A DNA stretch of 64,000 nt. Origin: Paracoccaceae bacterium. GTDB lineage: Bacteria; Pseudomonadota; Alphaproteobacteria; Rhodobacterales; Rhodobacteraceae. This document shows, one piece after another, positions 27,122-34,949 of the stretch. The notes under the pieces were generated by a model. That model saw only the letters and a list, made by a program, of their open reading frames with translations. It was not told where the DNA came from and made no database searches. A program made the position numbers and the translations under genes. Position 1 is the stretch's first letter. The number at the start of each line of letters is the position of its first letter. The stretch is from the NCBI GenBank assembly GCA_019454225.1, contig CP075370.1:2284001-2348000 (forward strand), read 5' to 3'.

Positions 27122-27360
27122 TCGCGCGGGCATGCCGCAGGGGCGCCCGGCCGCAGAAACCCGCGCGGCATGACCTTTCCGAAGCGGATTCGTCGCGTGA
27201 TTCGCCGATGCCGGGCGCGATGTTGCGCAAAAGAATGATAGTGCCGACGAATCTTCGATGAACCTCCACCGCACCGCAAGGAAACGCGAAGATATTCGCC
27301 GCTGATGCTGGCATCTCCTGCCGCAGCGGGCAGCGGTCCGCCGGGGTGCAGGAGGCGGAC
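27122..27360. other. Gene-free stretch before dadA
   Basis: 239 bases without a plausible gene. An inverted pair CATGCCGC ... GCGGCATG flanks about 29 bases shortly after the cyclase stop and could form a weak terminator. The middle is relatively AT-rich for this genome (around 27215-27290), which suits a promoter and activator site for dadA. No defined operator is assigned. Confidence 0.3.
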
Positions 27361-28665
27361 ATGCGGATCATCGTTCTGGGTGCGGGCGTCATCGGGGTCA
27401 CATCGGCCTTCGAACTGGCGCGGCAGGGCCATGAGGTGACGGTGATCGACCGCCAGTCCGGCCCGGCGATGGAAACCTCCTTCGCCAATGCAGGCGAGGT
27501 CAGCCCCGGCTACTCGGCCCCCTGGGCCGCCCCGGGCATCCCGATGAAGGCGCTGAAGTGGATGTTCCAGGCCCATGCGCCGCTGGTCCTCCAGCCCAGG
27601 CTGGACATGCAGCGCGTCGAATGGATGGCGCGGATGCTGTCGAACTGCACGACCCCGGCCTACAAGCGCAACAAGTCGCGCATGGTGCGGCTTGCCGAAT
27701 ATTCGCGCGACTGCCTGATCGGCCTGCGCGCGGAAACCGGCGTGCGGTATGACGAGCGCACGCAAGGCACCCTGCAACTGTTCCGCACCGAAAAGCAGGT
27801 CGCGGCGGCGGAAAAGGACATCGCCGTCCTGCGGGCCGACGGGGTTCCCTTCGAGGTGCTGGACCGCGCCGCCTGCGTGACCGCCGAGCCGGGGCTTGCG
27901 GGTTCGGCCCATCTGATCGCGGGCGGGCTGCGCCTGCCGGGGGACGAGACCGGCGATTGCTTCAAGTTCACCACCGCCCTCGCCGACAAGGCCCGGGACC
28001 TGGGCGTGACCTTCCGCTGGGGGGTGGGGATCGCGCATCTGGTGGAGCGCGCCGGTCGCATCACCGGCGTGATGACCACGGACGGATTCCTGACGGCGGA
28101 TGGCTTCGTGCTGGCGCTCGGGTCGCATTCGCCGGCATTGGCGGCGCCCTTGGGGATGCGCCTGCCGGTCTATCCGGTGAAGGGCTACTCGATCACCGCC
28201 GACATCATCGACGAGGGCCGCGCGCCGGTCTCGACGGTCATGGACGAGACCTACAAGGTCGCCATCACGCGACTGGGCAGCCGCATTCGCGTGGGCGGTC
28301 TGGCCGAGATCGCCGGGTTTGACCTGTCGCTGAACCCGCGCCGCCGGGCCACGCTGGAGAAATCGGTGGGCGAACTTTTCACCGGCGGCGGCGACCTGAA
28401 GGGTGCCTCCTTCTGGTGCGGGCTGCGCCCGATGACGCCCGACGGAACGCCGATCGTCGGGGCCTCGACGATGCCGAACCTCTGGCTGAACACCGGGCAT
28501 GGCACGCTGGGGTGGACCATGGCGGCCGGTTCCGCCCGGGTGCTGGCCGACGTGGTGTCGGGGCGGCGGCCCGAGATCGAGCATGCCGACCTTGGCTATG
28601 CGCGCTATCTTCCGGCGGCGCGCCGCAGGGCCGCGACGGGCGGCCTGCGCCCGGCTGCCGCCTGA
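27361..28665 (+). CDS. dadA: D-amino acid dehydrogenase (DadA-type)
   Basis: 434 residues. An FAD-dependent membrane-associated dehydrogenase that oxidises D-amino acids, classically D-alanine, to 2-oxo acids, passing electrons to the quinone pool. The N-terminal [24 protein letters not shown] dinucleotide motif begins at residue ~7 (given by position, residues 7-30). [20 protein letters not shown] and the C-terminal [11 protein letters not shown] and [12 protein letters not shown] are typical of DadA. The ATG at 27361 has AGGAGG six bases upstream. In this setting it could process D-amino acids produced from 5-substituted hydantoins. A strong terminator follows. Confidence 0.92.
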   Translation: MRIIVLGAGVIGVTSAFELARQGHEVTVIDRQSGPAMETSFANAGEVSPGYSAPWAAPGIPMKALKWMFQAHAPLVLQPRLDMQRVEWMARMLSNCTTPAYKRNKSRMVRLAEYSRDCLIGLRAETGVRYDERTQGTLQLFRTEKQVAAAEKDIAVLRADGVPFEVLDRAACVTAEPGLAGSAHLIAGGLRLPGDETGDCFKFTTALADKARDLGVTFRWGVGIAHLVERAGRITGVMTTDGFLTADGFVLALGSHSPALAAPLGMRLPVYPVKGYSITADIIDEGRAPVSTVMDETYKVAITRLGSRIRVGGLAEIAGFDLSLNPRRRATLEKSVGELFTGGGDLKGASFWCGLRPMTPDGTPIVGASTMPNLWLNTGHGTLGWTMAAGSARVLADVVSGRRPEIEHADLGYARYLPAARRRAATGGLRPAAA

Positions 28666-28697
28666 TCCGTTTTCAGGCACCTGCCTGCCGATGCGGC

Positions 28698-28729
28698 ATC
28701 CCGCCCCCGAAAGGGGCGGGATTTTTCTT
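28698..28729 (+). terminator. Rho-independent terminator after dadA
   Basis: Ten-base perfect stem ATCCCGCCCC/GGGGCGGGAT with a 5-base loop (CGAAA), then a T-rich tail (TTTTTCTT). It separates the aminotransferase-cyclase-dadA genes from the amidohydrolase operon, which therefore needs its own promoter. Confidence 0.9.
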
Positions 28730-28760
28730 GACCGGCCTTGCGGGGCATGGTGCGCTCCTT

Positions 28761-28776
28761 TTTACCAATCGGTCAG
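28761..28776. promoter_or_regulatory. Second RutR-like box before the amidohydrolase operon
   Basis: TTTACCAATCGGTCAG matches the RutR consensus TTGACCA-NN-TGGTCAA at 11 of 14 defined bases. It lies 68 bases upstream of the amidohydrolase start and just after the dadA terminator, in a good place to control the amidohydrolase-dihydropyrimidinase-transporter operon. Confidence 0.5.
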
Positions 28777-28843
28777 GATCGGAATCGGTCCCGTGGCCAC
28801 GAACGGGGCGACCACAGCCCCGGCGGACAGGGAGAGCAAGCGG

Positions 28844-30094
28844 ATGCCAGCACCCGGCGAGAACCTGCGCATAAACGGCGCGCGGCTGTGGGACAGCCTG
28901 ATGGAGATGGCGCAGATCGGCCCCGGCATCGCGGGCGGCAACAACCGCCAGACCCTGACCGATGCCGACAGCGAGGGGCGGCACCTGTTCGCGGGCTGGT
29001 GTGCGGATGCAGGCATGACCATGGGGGTGGACACCATGGGCACGATGTTCGCAACGCGCGCGGGCACCGACCCCGAGGCGCTGCCCGTCTATATGGGCAG
29101 CCATCTGGATACCCAGCCCACGGGCGGAAAATATGATGGAGTTCTGGGGGTTCTGGGCGCGCTCGAGGTGGTGCGGACGATGAACGACATGGGGGTCAGA
29201 ACCCGCCGCCCGATCGTCGTGACCAACTGGACCAACGAGGAGGGCACCCGCTTTGCCCCCGCCATGCTGGCCTCTGGCGTCTTTGCGGGCATGCACACGC
29301 AGGACTACGCCTATGGCCGCGTCGATGCCGAGGGGAAGACGTTCGGCGATGAGCTGAAGCGGATCGGCTGGGTCGGGGATGAGACGGTCGGCGCCCGCCG
29401 GATGCACGCCATGCTGGAACTGCACATCGAGCAGGGGCCGATTCTGGAGGCCGAGGGCAAGGACATCGGCGTGGTGACCCACGGGCAGGGGCTCTGGTGG
29501 CTGCAGGTCACGCTGACCGGCCGCGATGCCCACACCGGCTCGACCCCGATGCACATGCGGGTGAATGCGGGCCTCGGGATGGCACGGATCACCGAACGGG
29601 TGCATCAGATCGCCATGAGCCACCAGCCGAACGCGGTGGGTGCGGTGGGCCAGTGCAACGTCTACCCCAACTCGCGCAACGTGATCCCGGGCCGCGTGGT
29701 GTTCACGGTCGATATCCGCAGCCCCGAGCAGGCGAAGCTCGATGCGATGAAGGCCGAGGTGATGCGGGCGGCGCATGCGGTGGCGAGGGAGCTGGGGCTG
29801 GGCTGCGAGATCGAGGACGTGGGCCACTTCGACCCCGTCACCTTCGACCCCGGCCTGGTGAAGATCGTCCGGCAATCTGCTGAAAATCTGGGGTATTCCC
29901 ACATGGACATCGTCAGCGGCGCGGGCCACGACGCCTGCTGGATCAACCGCGTGGCGCCGACGGTGATGATCATGTGCCCCTGCGTGGATGGCCTCAGCCA
30001 CAACGAGGCCGAGGAGATCAGCCCGGACTGGGCGGCGGCGGGGACGGATGTGCTGCTGCATGCGGTGCTTGAGGTGGCGGAGGTGGTATCCTGA
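28844..30094 (+). CDS. M20-family N-carbamoyl-beta-alanine amidohydrolase / Zn-dependent hydrolase
   Basis: 416 residues, amidase/hydantoinase-carbamoylase branch of peptidase family M20. Di-metal ligands are visible: His in GSHLDTQPTGGKYDG with the bridging Asp, Glu pair in NEEGTRF, His in LELHIEQGP, and the C-terminal GHDACW. It hydrolyses N-carbamoyl-beta-alanine to beta-alanine, CO2 and ammonia, the last step of reductive pyrimidine breakdown; N-carbamoyl-amino acids are the alternative. The ATG at 28844 has GGAGAG 8 bases upstream. It is first in the operon with dihydropyrimidinase, an SDR and an ABC transporter. Confidence 0.88.
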   Translation: MPAPGENLRINGARLWDSLMEMAQIGPGIAGGNNRQTLTDADSEGRHLFAGWCADAGMTMGVDTMGTMFATRAGTDPEALPVYMGSHLDTQPTGGKYDGVLGVLGALEVVRTMNDMGVRTRRPIVVTNWTNEEGTRFAPAMLASGVFAGMHTQDYAYGRVDAEGKTFGDELKRIGWVGDETVGARRMHAMLELHIEQGPILEAEGKDIGVVTHGQGLWWLQVTLTGRDAHTGSTPMHMRVNAGLGMARITERVHQIAMSHQPNAVGAVGQCNVYPNSRNVIPGRVVFTVDIRSPEQAKLDAMKAEVMRAAHAVARELGLGCEIEDVGHFDPVTFDPGLVKIVRQSAENLGYSHMDIVSGAGHDACWINRVAPTVMIMCPCVDGLSHNEAEEISPDWAAAGTDVLLHAVLEVAEVVS

Positions 30095-30097
30095 GGC

Positions 30098-30150
30098 GGC
30101 CGCCCGGGGGTTTCACCCCCGGACCCCCAGGGTATTTGGGCAAAGAAGAG
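30098..30150. repeat. Hairpin-containing intergenic element of the Rhodobacteraceae type
   Basis: Stem CCGGGGGT/ACCCCCGG (30104-30111 with 30115-30122, loop TTC), then GACCCCCAGGG, TATTTGGGC and a purine-rich AAAGAAGAGAA tail. From memory similar strings occur in many intergenic regions of Rhodobacteraceae; only this copy was noticed in the window. It lies between two operon genes, so it may tune mRNA stability or translation of dihydropyrimidinase. Confidence 0.5.
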
Positions 30151-30165
30151 AACGGGGAGCGGGCC

Positions 30166-31620
30166 ATGGGTTCGGTTGCGATCAGGGGCGGGACGGTGGT
30201 GACGGCGGATCTGTCCTATGCGGCGGATGTGCTGGTCGAGGGCGGGCGGATCGCGGCCATCGGGGAAAACCTGAAGGGAGATCAGGTGCTTGACGCCACC
30301 GGCTGCTATGTGATGCCCGGCGGGATCGACCCGCATACGCATCTGGAGATGCCCTTCATGGGCACCTATTCGGCCGATGATTTCGAGAGCGGCACGCGCG
30401 CCGCGCTGTCGGGCGGGACCACGATGGTGGTGGATTTCGTGCTGCCCGGGCAGGGGCAGGCGCCGATGGACGCCATGCAGATGTGGCACAACAAGGCGGG
30501 GCGGGCGAACTGCGACTACAGCTACCACATGGCGGTGACCTGGTGGGGCGAGAAGGTGTGGGAGGGGATGGCGGACGCGGTGAAGGCGGGCGTCACCAGC
30601 TTCAAGCACTTCATGGCCTACAAGGGCGCCCTGATGGTGAACGACGACGAGATGTTCCAGTCGTTCCAGCGGGTTGGAGACCTTGGCGGTCTGGCCATGG
30701 TGCATGCCGAGAACGGCGACGTGGTGGCGGAACTGACCGCGCGGCTGCTGGCCGAGGGGAACCGGGGGCCGGAGGCGCATGCCTACAGCCGCCCGCCGCA
30801 GGTGGAGGGCGAGGCCACCAACCGGGCCATCATGTTGGCGGATATGGCGGGCGTGCCACTATATGTTGTGCATACCTCCTGCGAGGAGGCGCATGAGGCG
30901 ATCCGCCGGGCGCGTGCCCAGGGCAAGCGCGTCTGGGGCGAACCCCTGATCCAGCATCTGGTGCTGGACGAGGGCGAGTATTTCCACCCCGACTGGGACC
31001 ATGCCGCGCGGCGGGTGATGAGCCCGCCGTTCCGGTCGAAGGCGCATCAGGCGAGCCTGTGGGCCGGGCTGCAGTCGGGGTCGCTGTCGGTGGTGGCGAC
31101 GGATCATTGTGCGTTCACGACGGCGCAGAAGCGGTTCGGGATGGGTGATTTCTCGAAGATCCCCAACGGGACGGGGGGGCTGGAGGACAGGATGCCGGTG
31201 CTCTGGACCCATGGCGTTAACACCGGAAGGTTGACGCCGAATGAATTTGTTGCGGTCACGAGCACGAACATCGCGAAAATCCTGAACCTGTATCCGAGGA
31301 AGGGTGCGGTTCTGGTGGGGGCGGATGCCGATCTGGTGGTCTGGGACCCCGAGAAGGCAAAGACGATCACCGCAGGGGCGCAGCAATCCGCCATTGATTA
31401 CAACGTGTTCGAGGGGGTTGCGGTGAAGGGCCTGCCGCGGTTCACCCTGACCCGGGGCAAGGTTGCGGTGCAGGACGGCGCGGTGCGGACCGAAGAGGGG
31501 CACGGGCAGTTCGTCGGCCGTGCCGCGCGGCCCGCCGTGAACCGCGCGCTGAGCCAGTGGAAGGCGCTGACCGCGCCGCGCCCCGTGGAACGGACGGGCG
31601 TGCCCGCCACGGGGGTCTGA
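30166..31620 (+). CDS. hydA: Dihydropyrimidinase (D-hydantoinase)
   Basis: 484 residues, cyclic amidohydrolase. The di-zinc site is complete: DPHTHLEMPF, the carbamylated Lys K147 in TSFKHFMAYKG, His in MVHAEN, His in YVVHTSCEEA and Asp in ATDHCAF. It opens dihydrouracil or dihydrothymine to N-carbamoyl-beta-amino acids and often accepts 5-substituted hydantoins. The ATG at 30166 has GGGGAG six bases upstream. It feeds the amidohydrolase encoded just before it. The preceding enzyme, dihydropyrimidine dehydrogenase (PreA/PreT), is not in this window, so intake may be of dihydropyrimidines or hydantoins, or the gene lies elsewhere. Confidence 0.94.
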   Translation: MGSVAIRGGTVVTADLSYAADVLVEGGRIAAIGENLKGDQVLDATGCYVMPGGIDPHTHLEMPFMGTYSADDFESGTRAALSGGTTMVVDFVLPGQGQAPMDAMQMWHNKAGRANCDYSYHMAVTWWGEKVWEGMADAVKAGVTSFKHFMAYKGALMVNDDEMFQSFQRVGDLGGLAMVHAENGDVVAELTARLLAEGNRGPEAHAYSRPPQVEGEATNRAIMLADMAGVPLYVVHTSCEEAHEAIRRARAQGKRVWGEPLIQHLVLDEGEYFHPDWDHAARRVMSPPFRSKAHQASLWAGLQSGSLSVVATDHCAFTTAQKRFGMGDFSKIPNGTGGLEDRMPVLWTHGVNTGRLTPNEFVAVTSTNIAKILNLYPRKGAVLVGADADLVVWDPEKAKTITAGAQQSAIDYNVFEGVAVKGLPRFTLTRGKVAVQDGAVRTEEGHGQFVGRAARPAVNRALSQWKALTAPRPVERTGVPATGV

Positions 31621-32316
31621 GTGAAGGTTGCGCTGATCACCGCGGGCGGCAGCGGCATGGGGGCCGCCTGTGCGCGCCGGTTGAAGGATGACGGCTATGA
31701 GGTTGGAATCCTGTCGTCTTCCGGCAAGGGTGAGGCGCTTGCGGCGGCGTTGGGCGGGGTGGGTGTGACCGGTTCGAACCGGTCCGAGGCGGACCTGCGC
31801 CGCCTGGTCGATGCCGCGATGGACCGCTGGGGCAGGATCGACGCGCTGGTGAATTCGGCCGGCCACGGGCCGCGCGCACCGCTGCTGGATCTGTCCGATG
31901 CCGATTGGGCGACCGGGATGGAAGTGTATTTCCTGAACGTCGTCAGGCCCTTGCGCCTGGTCACCCCGATCATGCAGGCGCAGGGCGGCGGCGCGATCGT
32001 CAACATCTCGACCGCCTGGGTGGACGAACCCTCGGCGATGTTTCCGACATCGGCGGTGTTCCGGGCGGGGCTTGGTGCCTTTGCCAAGCTCTACGCCGAC
32101 AGCCATGCGGGGCAGAACATCCGCATCAACAACGTGCTGCCGGGCTGGATCGACAGCCTGCCCGAGACGGCGGAGCGGCGCGCGGCCGTTCCGATGCAAC
32201 GCTATGGAAAGGAAGAGGAAATCGCGGCAACGGTGGCGTTCCTGCTGTCTGCGGGTGCGGGATACATCACGGGGCAGAGCCTGCGCGTGGACGGCGGCCT
32301 GATGAGGTCGGTCTGA
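31621..32316 (+). CDS. SDR-family protein lacking the Tyr-Lys catalytic pair
   Basis: 231 residues starting with GTG directly after the hydA stop. The Rossmann half is normal: TAGGSGMG nucleotide motif, NSAG, the VNIST serine strand and the C-terminal PGWID and GYITGQSLRVDGG. At the place of YxxxK the sequence reads SAVFR before AGL, so the general base Tyr is Ser and the Lys is Arg. It may bind NAD(P) without classical SDR chemistry, or act as a sensor or scaffold. The operon position implies a role in pyrimidine or hydantoin use. The stop overlaps the ATPase start (TGATG). Confidence 0.85.
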   Translation: MKVALITAGGSGMGAACARRLKDDGYEVGILSSSGKGEALAAALGGVGVTGSNRSEADLRRLVDAAMDRWGRIDALVNSAGHGPRAPLLDLSDADWATGMEVYFLNVVRPLRLVTPIMQAQGGGAIVNISTAWVDEPSAMFPTSAVFRAGLGAFAKLYADSHAGQNIRINNVLPGWIDSLPETAERRAAVPMQRYGKEEEIAATVAFLLSAGAGYITGQSLRVDGGLMRSV

Positions 32317-33113
32317 TGCCGCGCGACGTGCCGGTGCATCCGGTGATCGAGGCGCGCGGGGTCGGGCTGACCTTTGCCACCGCCGACGGACCGGTGCATG
32401 CGTTGAAGGATGTCAACCTGCTGATCGGAAAGGGCGATTTCGTGTCGTTCATCGGCCCTTCGGGGTGCGGCAAGACGACCTTCCTGCGCTGTGTCGCGGC
32501 GCTGGAGACGCCGACCGAGGGGGTGCTGACGGTGAACGGCATGAGCCCGGAAGAAGCCCGGAAATCAAGGGCCTATGGCTATGTGTTCCAGGCGGCGGGG
32601 TTGTATCCGTGGCGGACCATCGCGGGCAACATCCGGCTGCCGCTGGAGATCATGGGCTATGACCGGGACGAACAGGAACGGCGTGTGAAGAACGCGCTGC
32701 AACTGGTTGAACTTGATGGATTTGGCGGGAAGTTTCCCTGGCAGCTGTCGGGCGGGATGCAGCAGCGTGCCAGCATCGCCCGGGCGCTGGCCTATGACGC
32801 GGACATCCTGCTGATGGACGAACCCTTTGGCGCGCTGGACGAGATTGTCCGCGACCGGCTGAACGAGGAGTTGCTGAAGCTCTGGGCACGGACGGGAAAA
32901 ACCATTGGATTCGTTACACATTCCATCCCCGAGGCGGTCTTCCTGTCGACCCGCATCGTGGTGATGTCGCCGCGCCCGGGGCGCATCACCGACGTGATCG
33001 ACAGCCCCCTGCCGCGCGACCGGCCGCTGGATATCCGCGACAGCCGCGCATTCATCGAGATCGCGCACCGGGTGCGCGAAGGGCTGCGGGCGGGGCATGG
33101 CGATGCGTTGTGA
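32316..33113 (+). CDS. ABC transporter ATP-binding protein (nitrate/sulfonate/pyrimidine-precursor type)
   Basis: 265 residues. Walker A GPSGCGKTT (residues ~47-55), Q-loop VFQAAGLYPW, signature LSGGMQQR, Walker B ILLMDEPFGALD and the switch His in FVTHSIPEA. These match the SsuB/TauB/ThiZ group. It powers the two permeases and the NMT1/THI5-like binding protein encoded downstream. Its ATG overlaps the SDR stop, so it belongs to the same operon as hydA. The likely cargo is a pyrimidine, dihydropyrimidine or hydantoin; inferred from context only. Confidence 0.92.
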   Translation: MPRDVPVHPVIEARGVGLTFATADGPVHALKDVNLLIGKGDFVSFIGPSGCGKTTFLRCVAALETPTEGVLTVNGMSPEEARKSRAYGYVFQAAGLYPWRTIAGNIRLPLEIMGYDRDEQERRVKNALQLVELDGFGGKFPWQLSGGMQQRASIARALAYDADILLMDEPFGALDEIVRDRLNEELLKLWARTGKTIGFVTHSIPEAVFLSTRIVVMSPRPGRITDVIDSPLPRDRPLDIRDSRAFIEIAHRVREGLRAGHGDAL

Positions 33114-33151
33114 CCGGCCGATGATGAACGGAGGGTTAACGGTCTGGCATC

Positions 33152-33184
33152 CGTCTGGCCCGCGTCTGGCCCGCGTCTGGCCGT
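33152..33184. repeat. Three tandem 11-bp repeats between ATPase and permease genes
   Basis: The unit CGTCTGGCCCG occurs at 33152-33162 and 33163-33173, and with a changed end (CGTCTGGCCGT) at 33174-33184. Further GTCTGGCAT strings flank the array at 33142 and 33203. It lies in the only real gap (96 bases) inside the transporter operon. It could be a replication-slippage product or a binding array. Confidence 0.7.
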
Positions 33185-33209
33185 CAGTCTGCCGCCACAG
33201 GGGTCTGGC

Positions 33210-34094
33210 ATGAGCAAGGCGCTGCCCGTCCTGGCCGTTCTGGGGATCATCCTGGCGGTGTGGTATGCCGCGACGGTGTGGATGAACGCGCCGCAGGTGC
33301 GGCAGGCGGCGGCGCGGGCGGGCGTCGAGCTGACCACCGGGCAGGTGGTTGCCGCGACGATGTCCGAGGCGCGGCCGCTGCTGGCGGCGCCGCATCAGGT
33401 GGCGGCGGAGCTGTGGAAGGGTGTGACCGGCCAGCCGGTGACATCGAAGCGCAGCCTGGTCTATCACGGCTGGATCACGCTTCAGGCGACGCTGACGGGG
33501 TTCGGGCTGGGCATCGTCGTGGGGGTGGGCCTGGCGATCGCGATCGTCTGGTCGCGGGTTATGGAAGCCTCGGTCATGCCCTGGGCGGTGATCAGCCAGA
33601 CCATCCCGATCGTGGCGCTGGCGCCGATGATCGTGGTGCTGTCGAATTCGCTGGGCCTGGGCGAGCGGCTGGGGGTGGAGAACCGGCTGGTGTCGAAGAC
33701 GATCATCGCGGCCTACCTGTCGTTCTTTCCGGTGCTGGTCGGAATGGTCAAGGGGCTGCGCAGCCCGGATGCGATGCAGGTGGACCTGCTGAACACCTGG
33801 AACGCCAGCCCGGTGCAGGGCTTCGTCAAGCTGCGCCTGCCGGCGTCGATGCCCTATTTCTTTGCCTCGCTGAAGATCGCCATCGCGGCGGCGCTGGTGG
33901 GCGCGATCGTGGGCGAGCTGCCGACGGGCGCGGTCGAGGGCCTGGGCGCGCGGATGCTGGTGGCCAGCCAGTTCGGCCAGCCGTTGCTGATGTGGGCCTC
34001 GCTGTTCGCGGCCGCCATCGTGGCGGGTGTGCTGATCGTGGCGGTGGGCACGCTGCAGCGGCTGACCGACCGGCGCATGGGGGTCAGGCCATGA
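33210..34094 (+). CDS. ABC transporter permease 1
   Basis: 294 residues, BPD_transp_1 fold with an N-terminal TM helix, an unusual ~70-residue extracytoplasmic insert (residues ~27-75), then five to six TM helices. The EAA-like cytoplasmic loop is around LLNTWNASPVQGFVKLRLPASMPYFF. It pairs with the permease at 34091 to form a heterodimeric channel of the SsuC/ThiX class. The ATG at 33210 is the first start after the tandem repeat array; its stop overlaps the next ATG (ATGA). Cargo as for the ATPase. Confidence 0.9.
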   Translation: MSKALPVLAVLGIILAVWYAATVWMNAPQVRQAAARAGVELTTGQVVAATMSEARPLLAAPHQVAAELWKGVTGQPVTSKRSLVYHGWITLQATLTGFGLGIVVGVGLAIAIVWSRVMEASVMPWAVISQTIPIVALAPMIVVLSNSLGLGERLGVENRLVSKTIIAAYLSFFPVLVGMVKGLRSPDAMQVDLLNTWNASPVQGFVKLRLPASMPYFFASLKIAIAAALVGAIVGELPTGAVEGLGARMLVASQFGQPLLMWASLFAAAIVAGVLIVAVGTLQRLTDRRMGVRP

Positions 34095-34933
34095 GCGCGC
34101 TGGTGCCGGCGGTGGCGTTCTGGCTGGCGGCCTGGGGGCTGAACATCTGGCTGGCGGCGCGGCTGCGGGGGTCGGCGCGGATCGCCGTTCCGGCGCTGTT
34201 CGGGCTGGCGGTCCTGGCGCTGTGGGAGGGCACGGTGCGGGCCTTCGCGGTGCCCGAGGTGATCCTGCCGGCGCCCACGGTGATCGCGGCCGCATTCGCC
34301 GGGAACCTGCCGATCCTGTGGTCGGATTTCGTGCAGACCATCGTCAAGGGGGCGATGACGGGCTATGCCATGGGCTGCGGCGCGGCCGTGGCGGTGGCGG
34401 TGCTGATCGACCGGTCGCCGTTCCTGACGCGGGGGCTGTTGCCGGTGGGCAATTTCGTGGCGGCCCTGCCCGTCGTGGGGGTGGCGCCGATCATGGTGAT
34501 GTGGTTCGGTTTCGGATGGCAGTCGAAGGCAGCGGTGGTGTTCGCCATGGTGTTCTTTCCGGTCCTGGTGAATGCGGTGGCGGGCCTGGCCGCCGCCGAG
34601 CGGATGCAGCGCGACCTGATGCGCACCTATGGCGCGGGCTACTGGCCGACGCTGTGGAAGCTGCGGCTGCCCGCAGCCATGCCCTTTGTCTTCAACGGCC
34701 TGAAGATCGCCACCACCCTGGCGGTGATCGGGGCCATCGTTGCCGAATTTTTCGGCTCTCCCACCCGCGGCATGGGGTTCCGCATCTCGACCGCGGTCGG
34801 ATCGCTGGCCTTGCCGATGGTCTGGGCACAGATATGCGTGGCGGCCCTTGCGGGCACCGCGTTCTACGGGCTCGTGGCCTGGGCCGAGGCCCGGGTCACG
34901 TTCTGGCACCCGTCGCAGCGAGGGCGGGGATGA
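34091..34933 (+). CDS. ABC transporter permease 2
   Basis: 280 residues, six or more TM helices in the BPD_transp_1 arrangement. The EAA loop is around RTYGAGYWPTLWKLRLPAAMPFVF. The sequence following, GAIVAEFFGSPTRGMGFRIS, is typical of SsuC/TauC/ThiX permeases. It overlaps the first permease by four bases and is followed 16 bases later by the binding-protein gene, so stoichiometry is probably set by translational coupling. Having two different permeases is common in NMT1/THI5-type systems of Rhodobacterales. Confidence 0.92.
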   Translation: MSALVPAVAFWLAAWGLNIWLAARLRGSARIAVPALFGLAVLALWEGTVRAFAVPEVILPAPTVIAAAFAGNLPILWSDFVQTIVKGAMTGYAMGCGAAVAVAVLIDRSPFLTRGLLPVGNFVAALPVVGVAPIMVMWFGFGWQSKAAVVFAMVFFPVLVNAVAGLAAAERMQRDLMRTYGAGYWPTLWKLRLPAAMPFVFNGLKIATTLAVIGAIVAEFFGSPTRGMGFRISTAVGSLALPMVWAQICVAALAGTAFYGLVAWAEARVTFWHPSQRGRG

Positions 34934-34949
34934 CAACATGGAGGTCGGG

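Noticed and set aside
23570-27274. Open frame of over 1200 codons on the minus strand across aminotransferase and cyclase genes
   Set aside because: It crosses several real plus-strand genes and intergenic DNA, including the RutR box; its only real similarity is the out-of-frame overlap with rutR.
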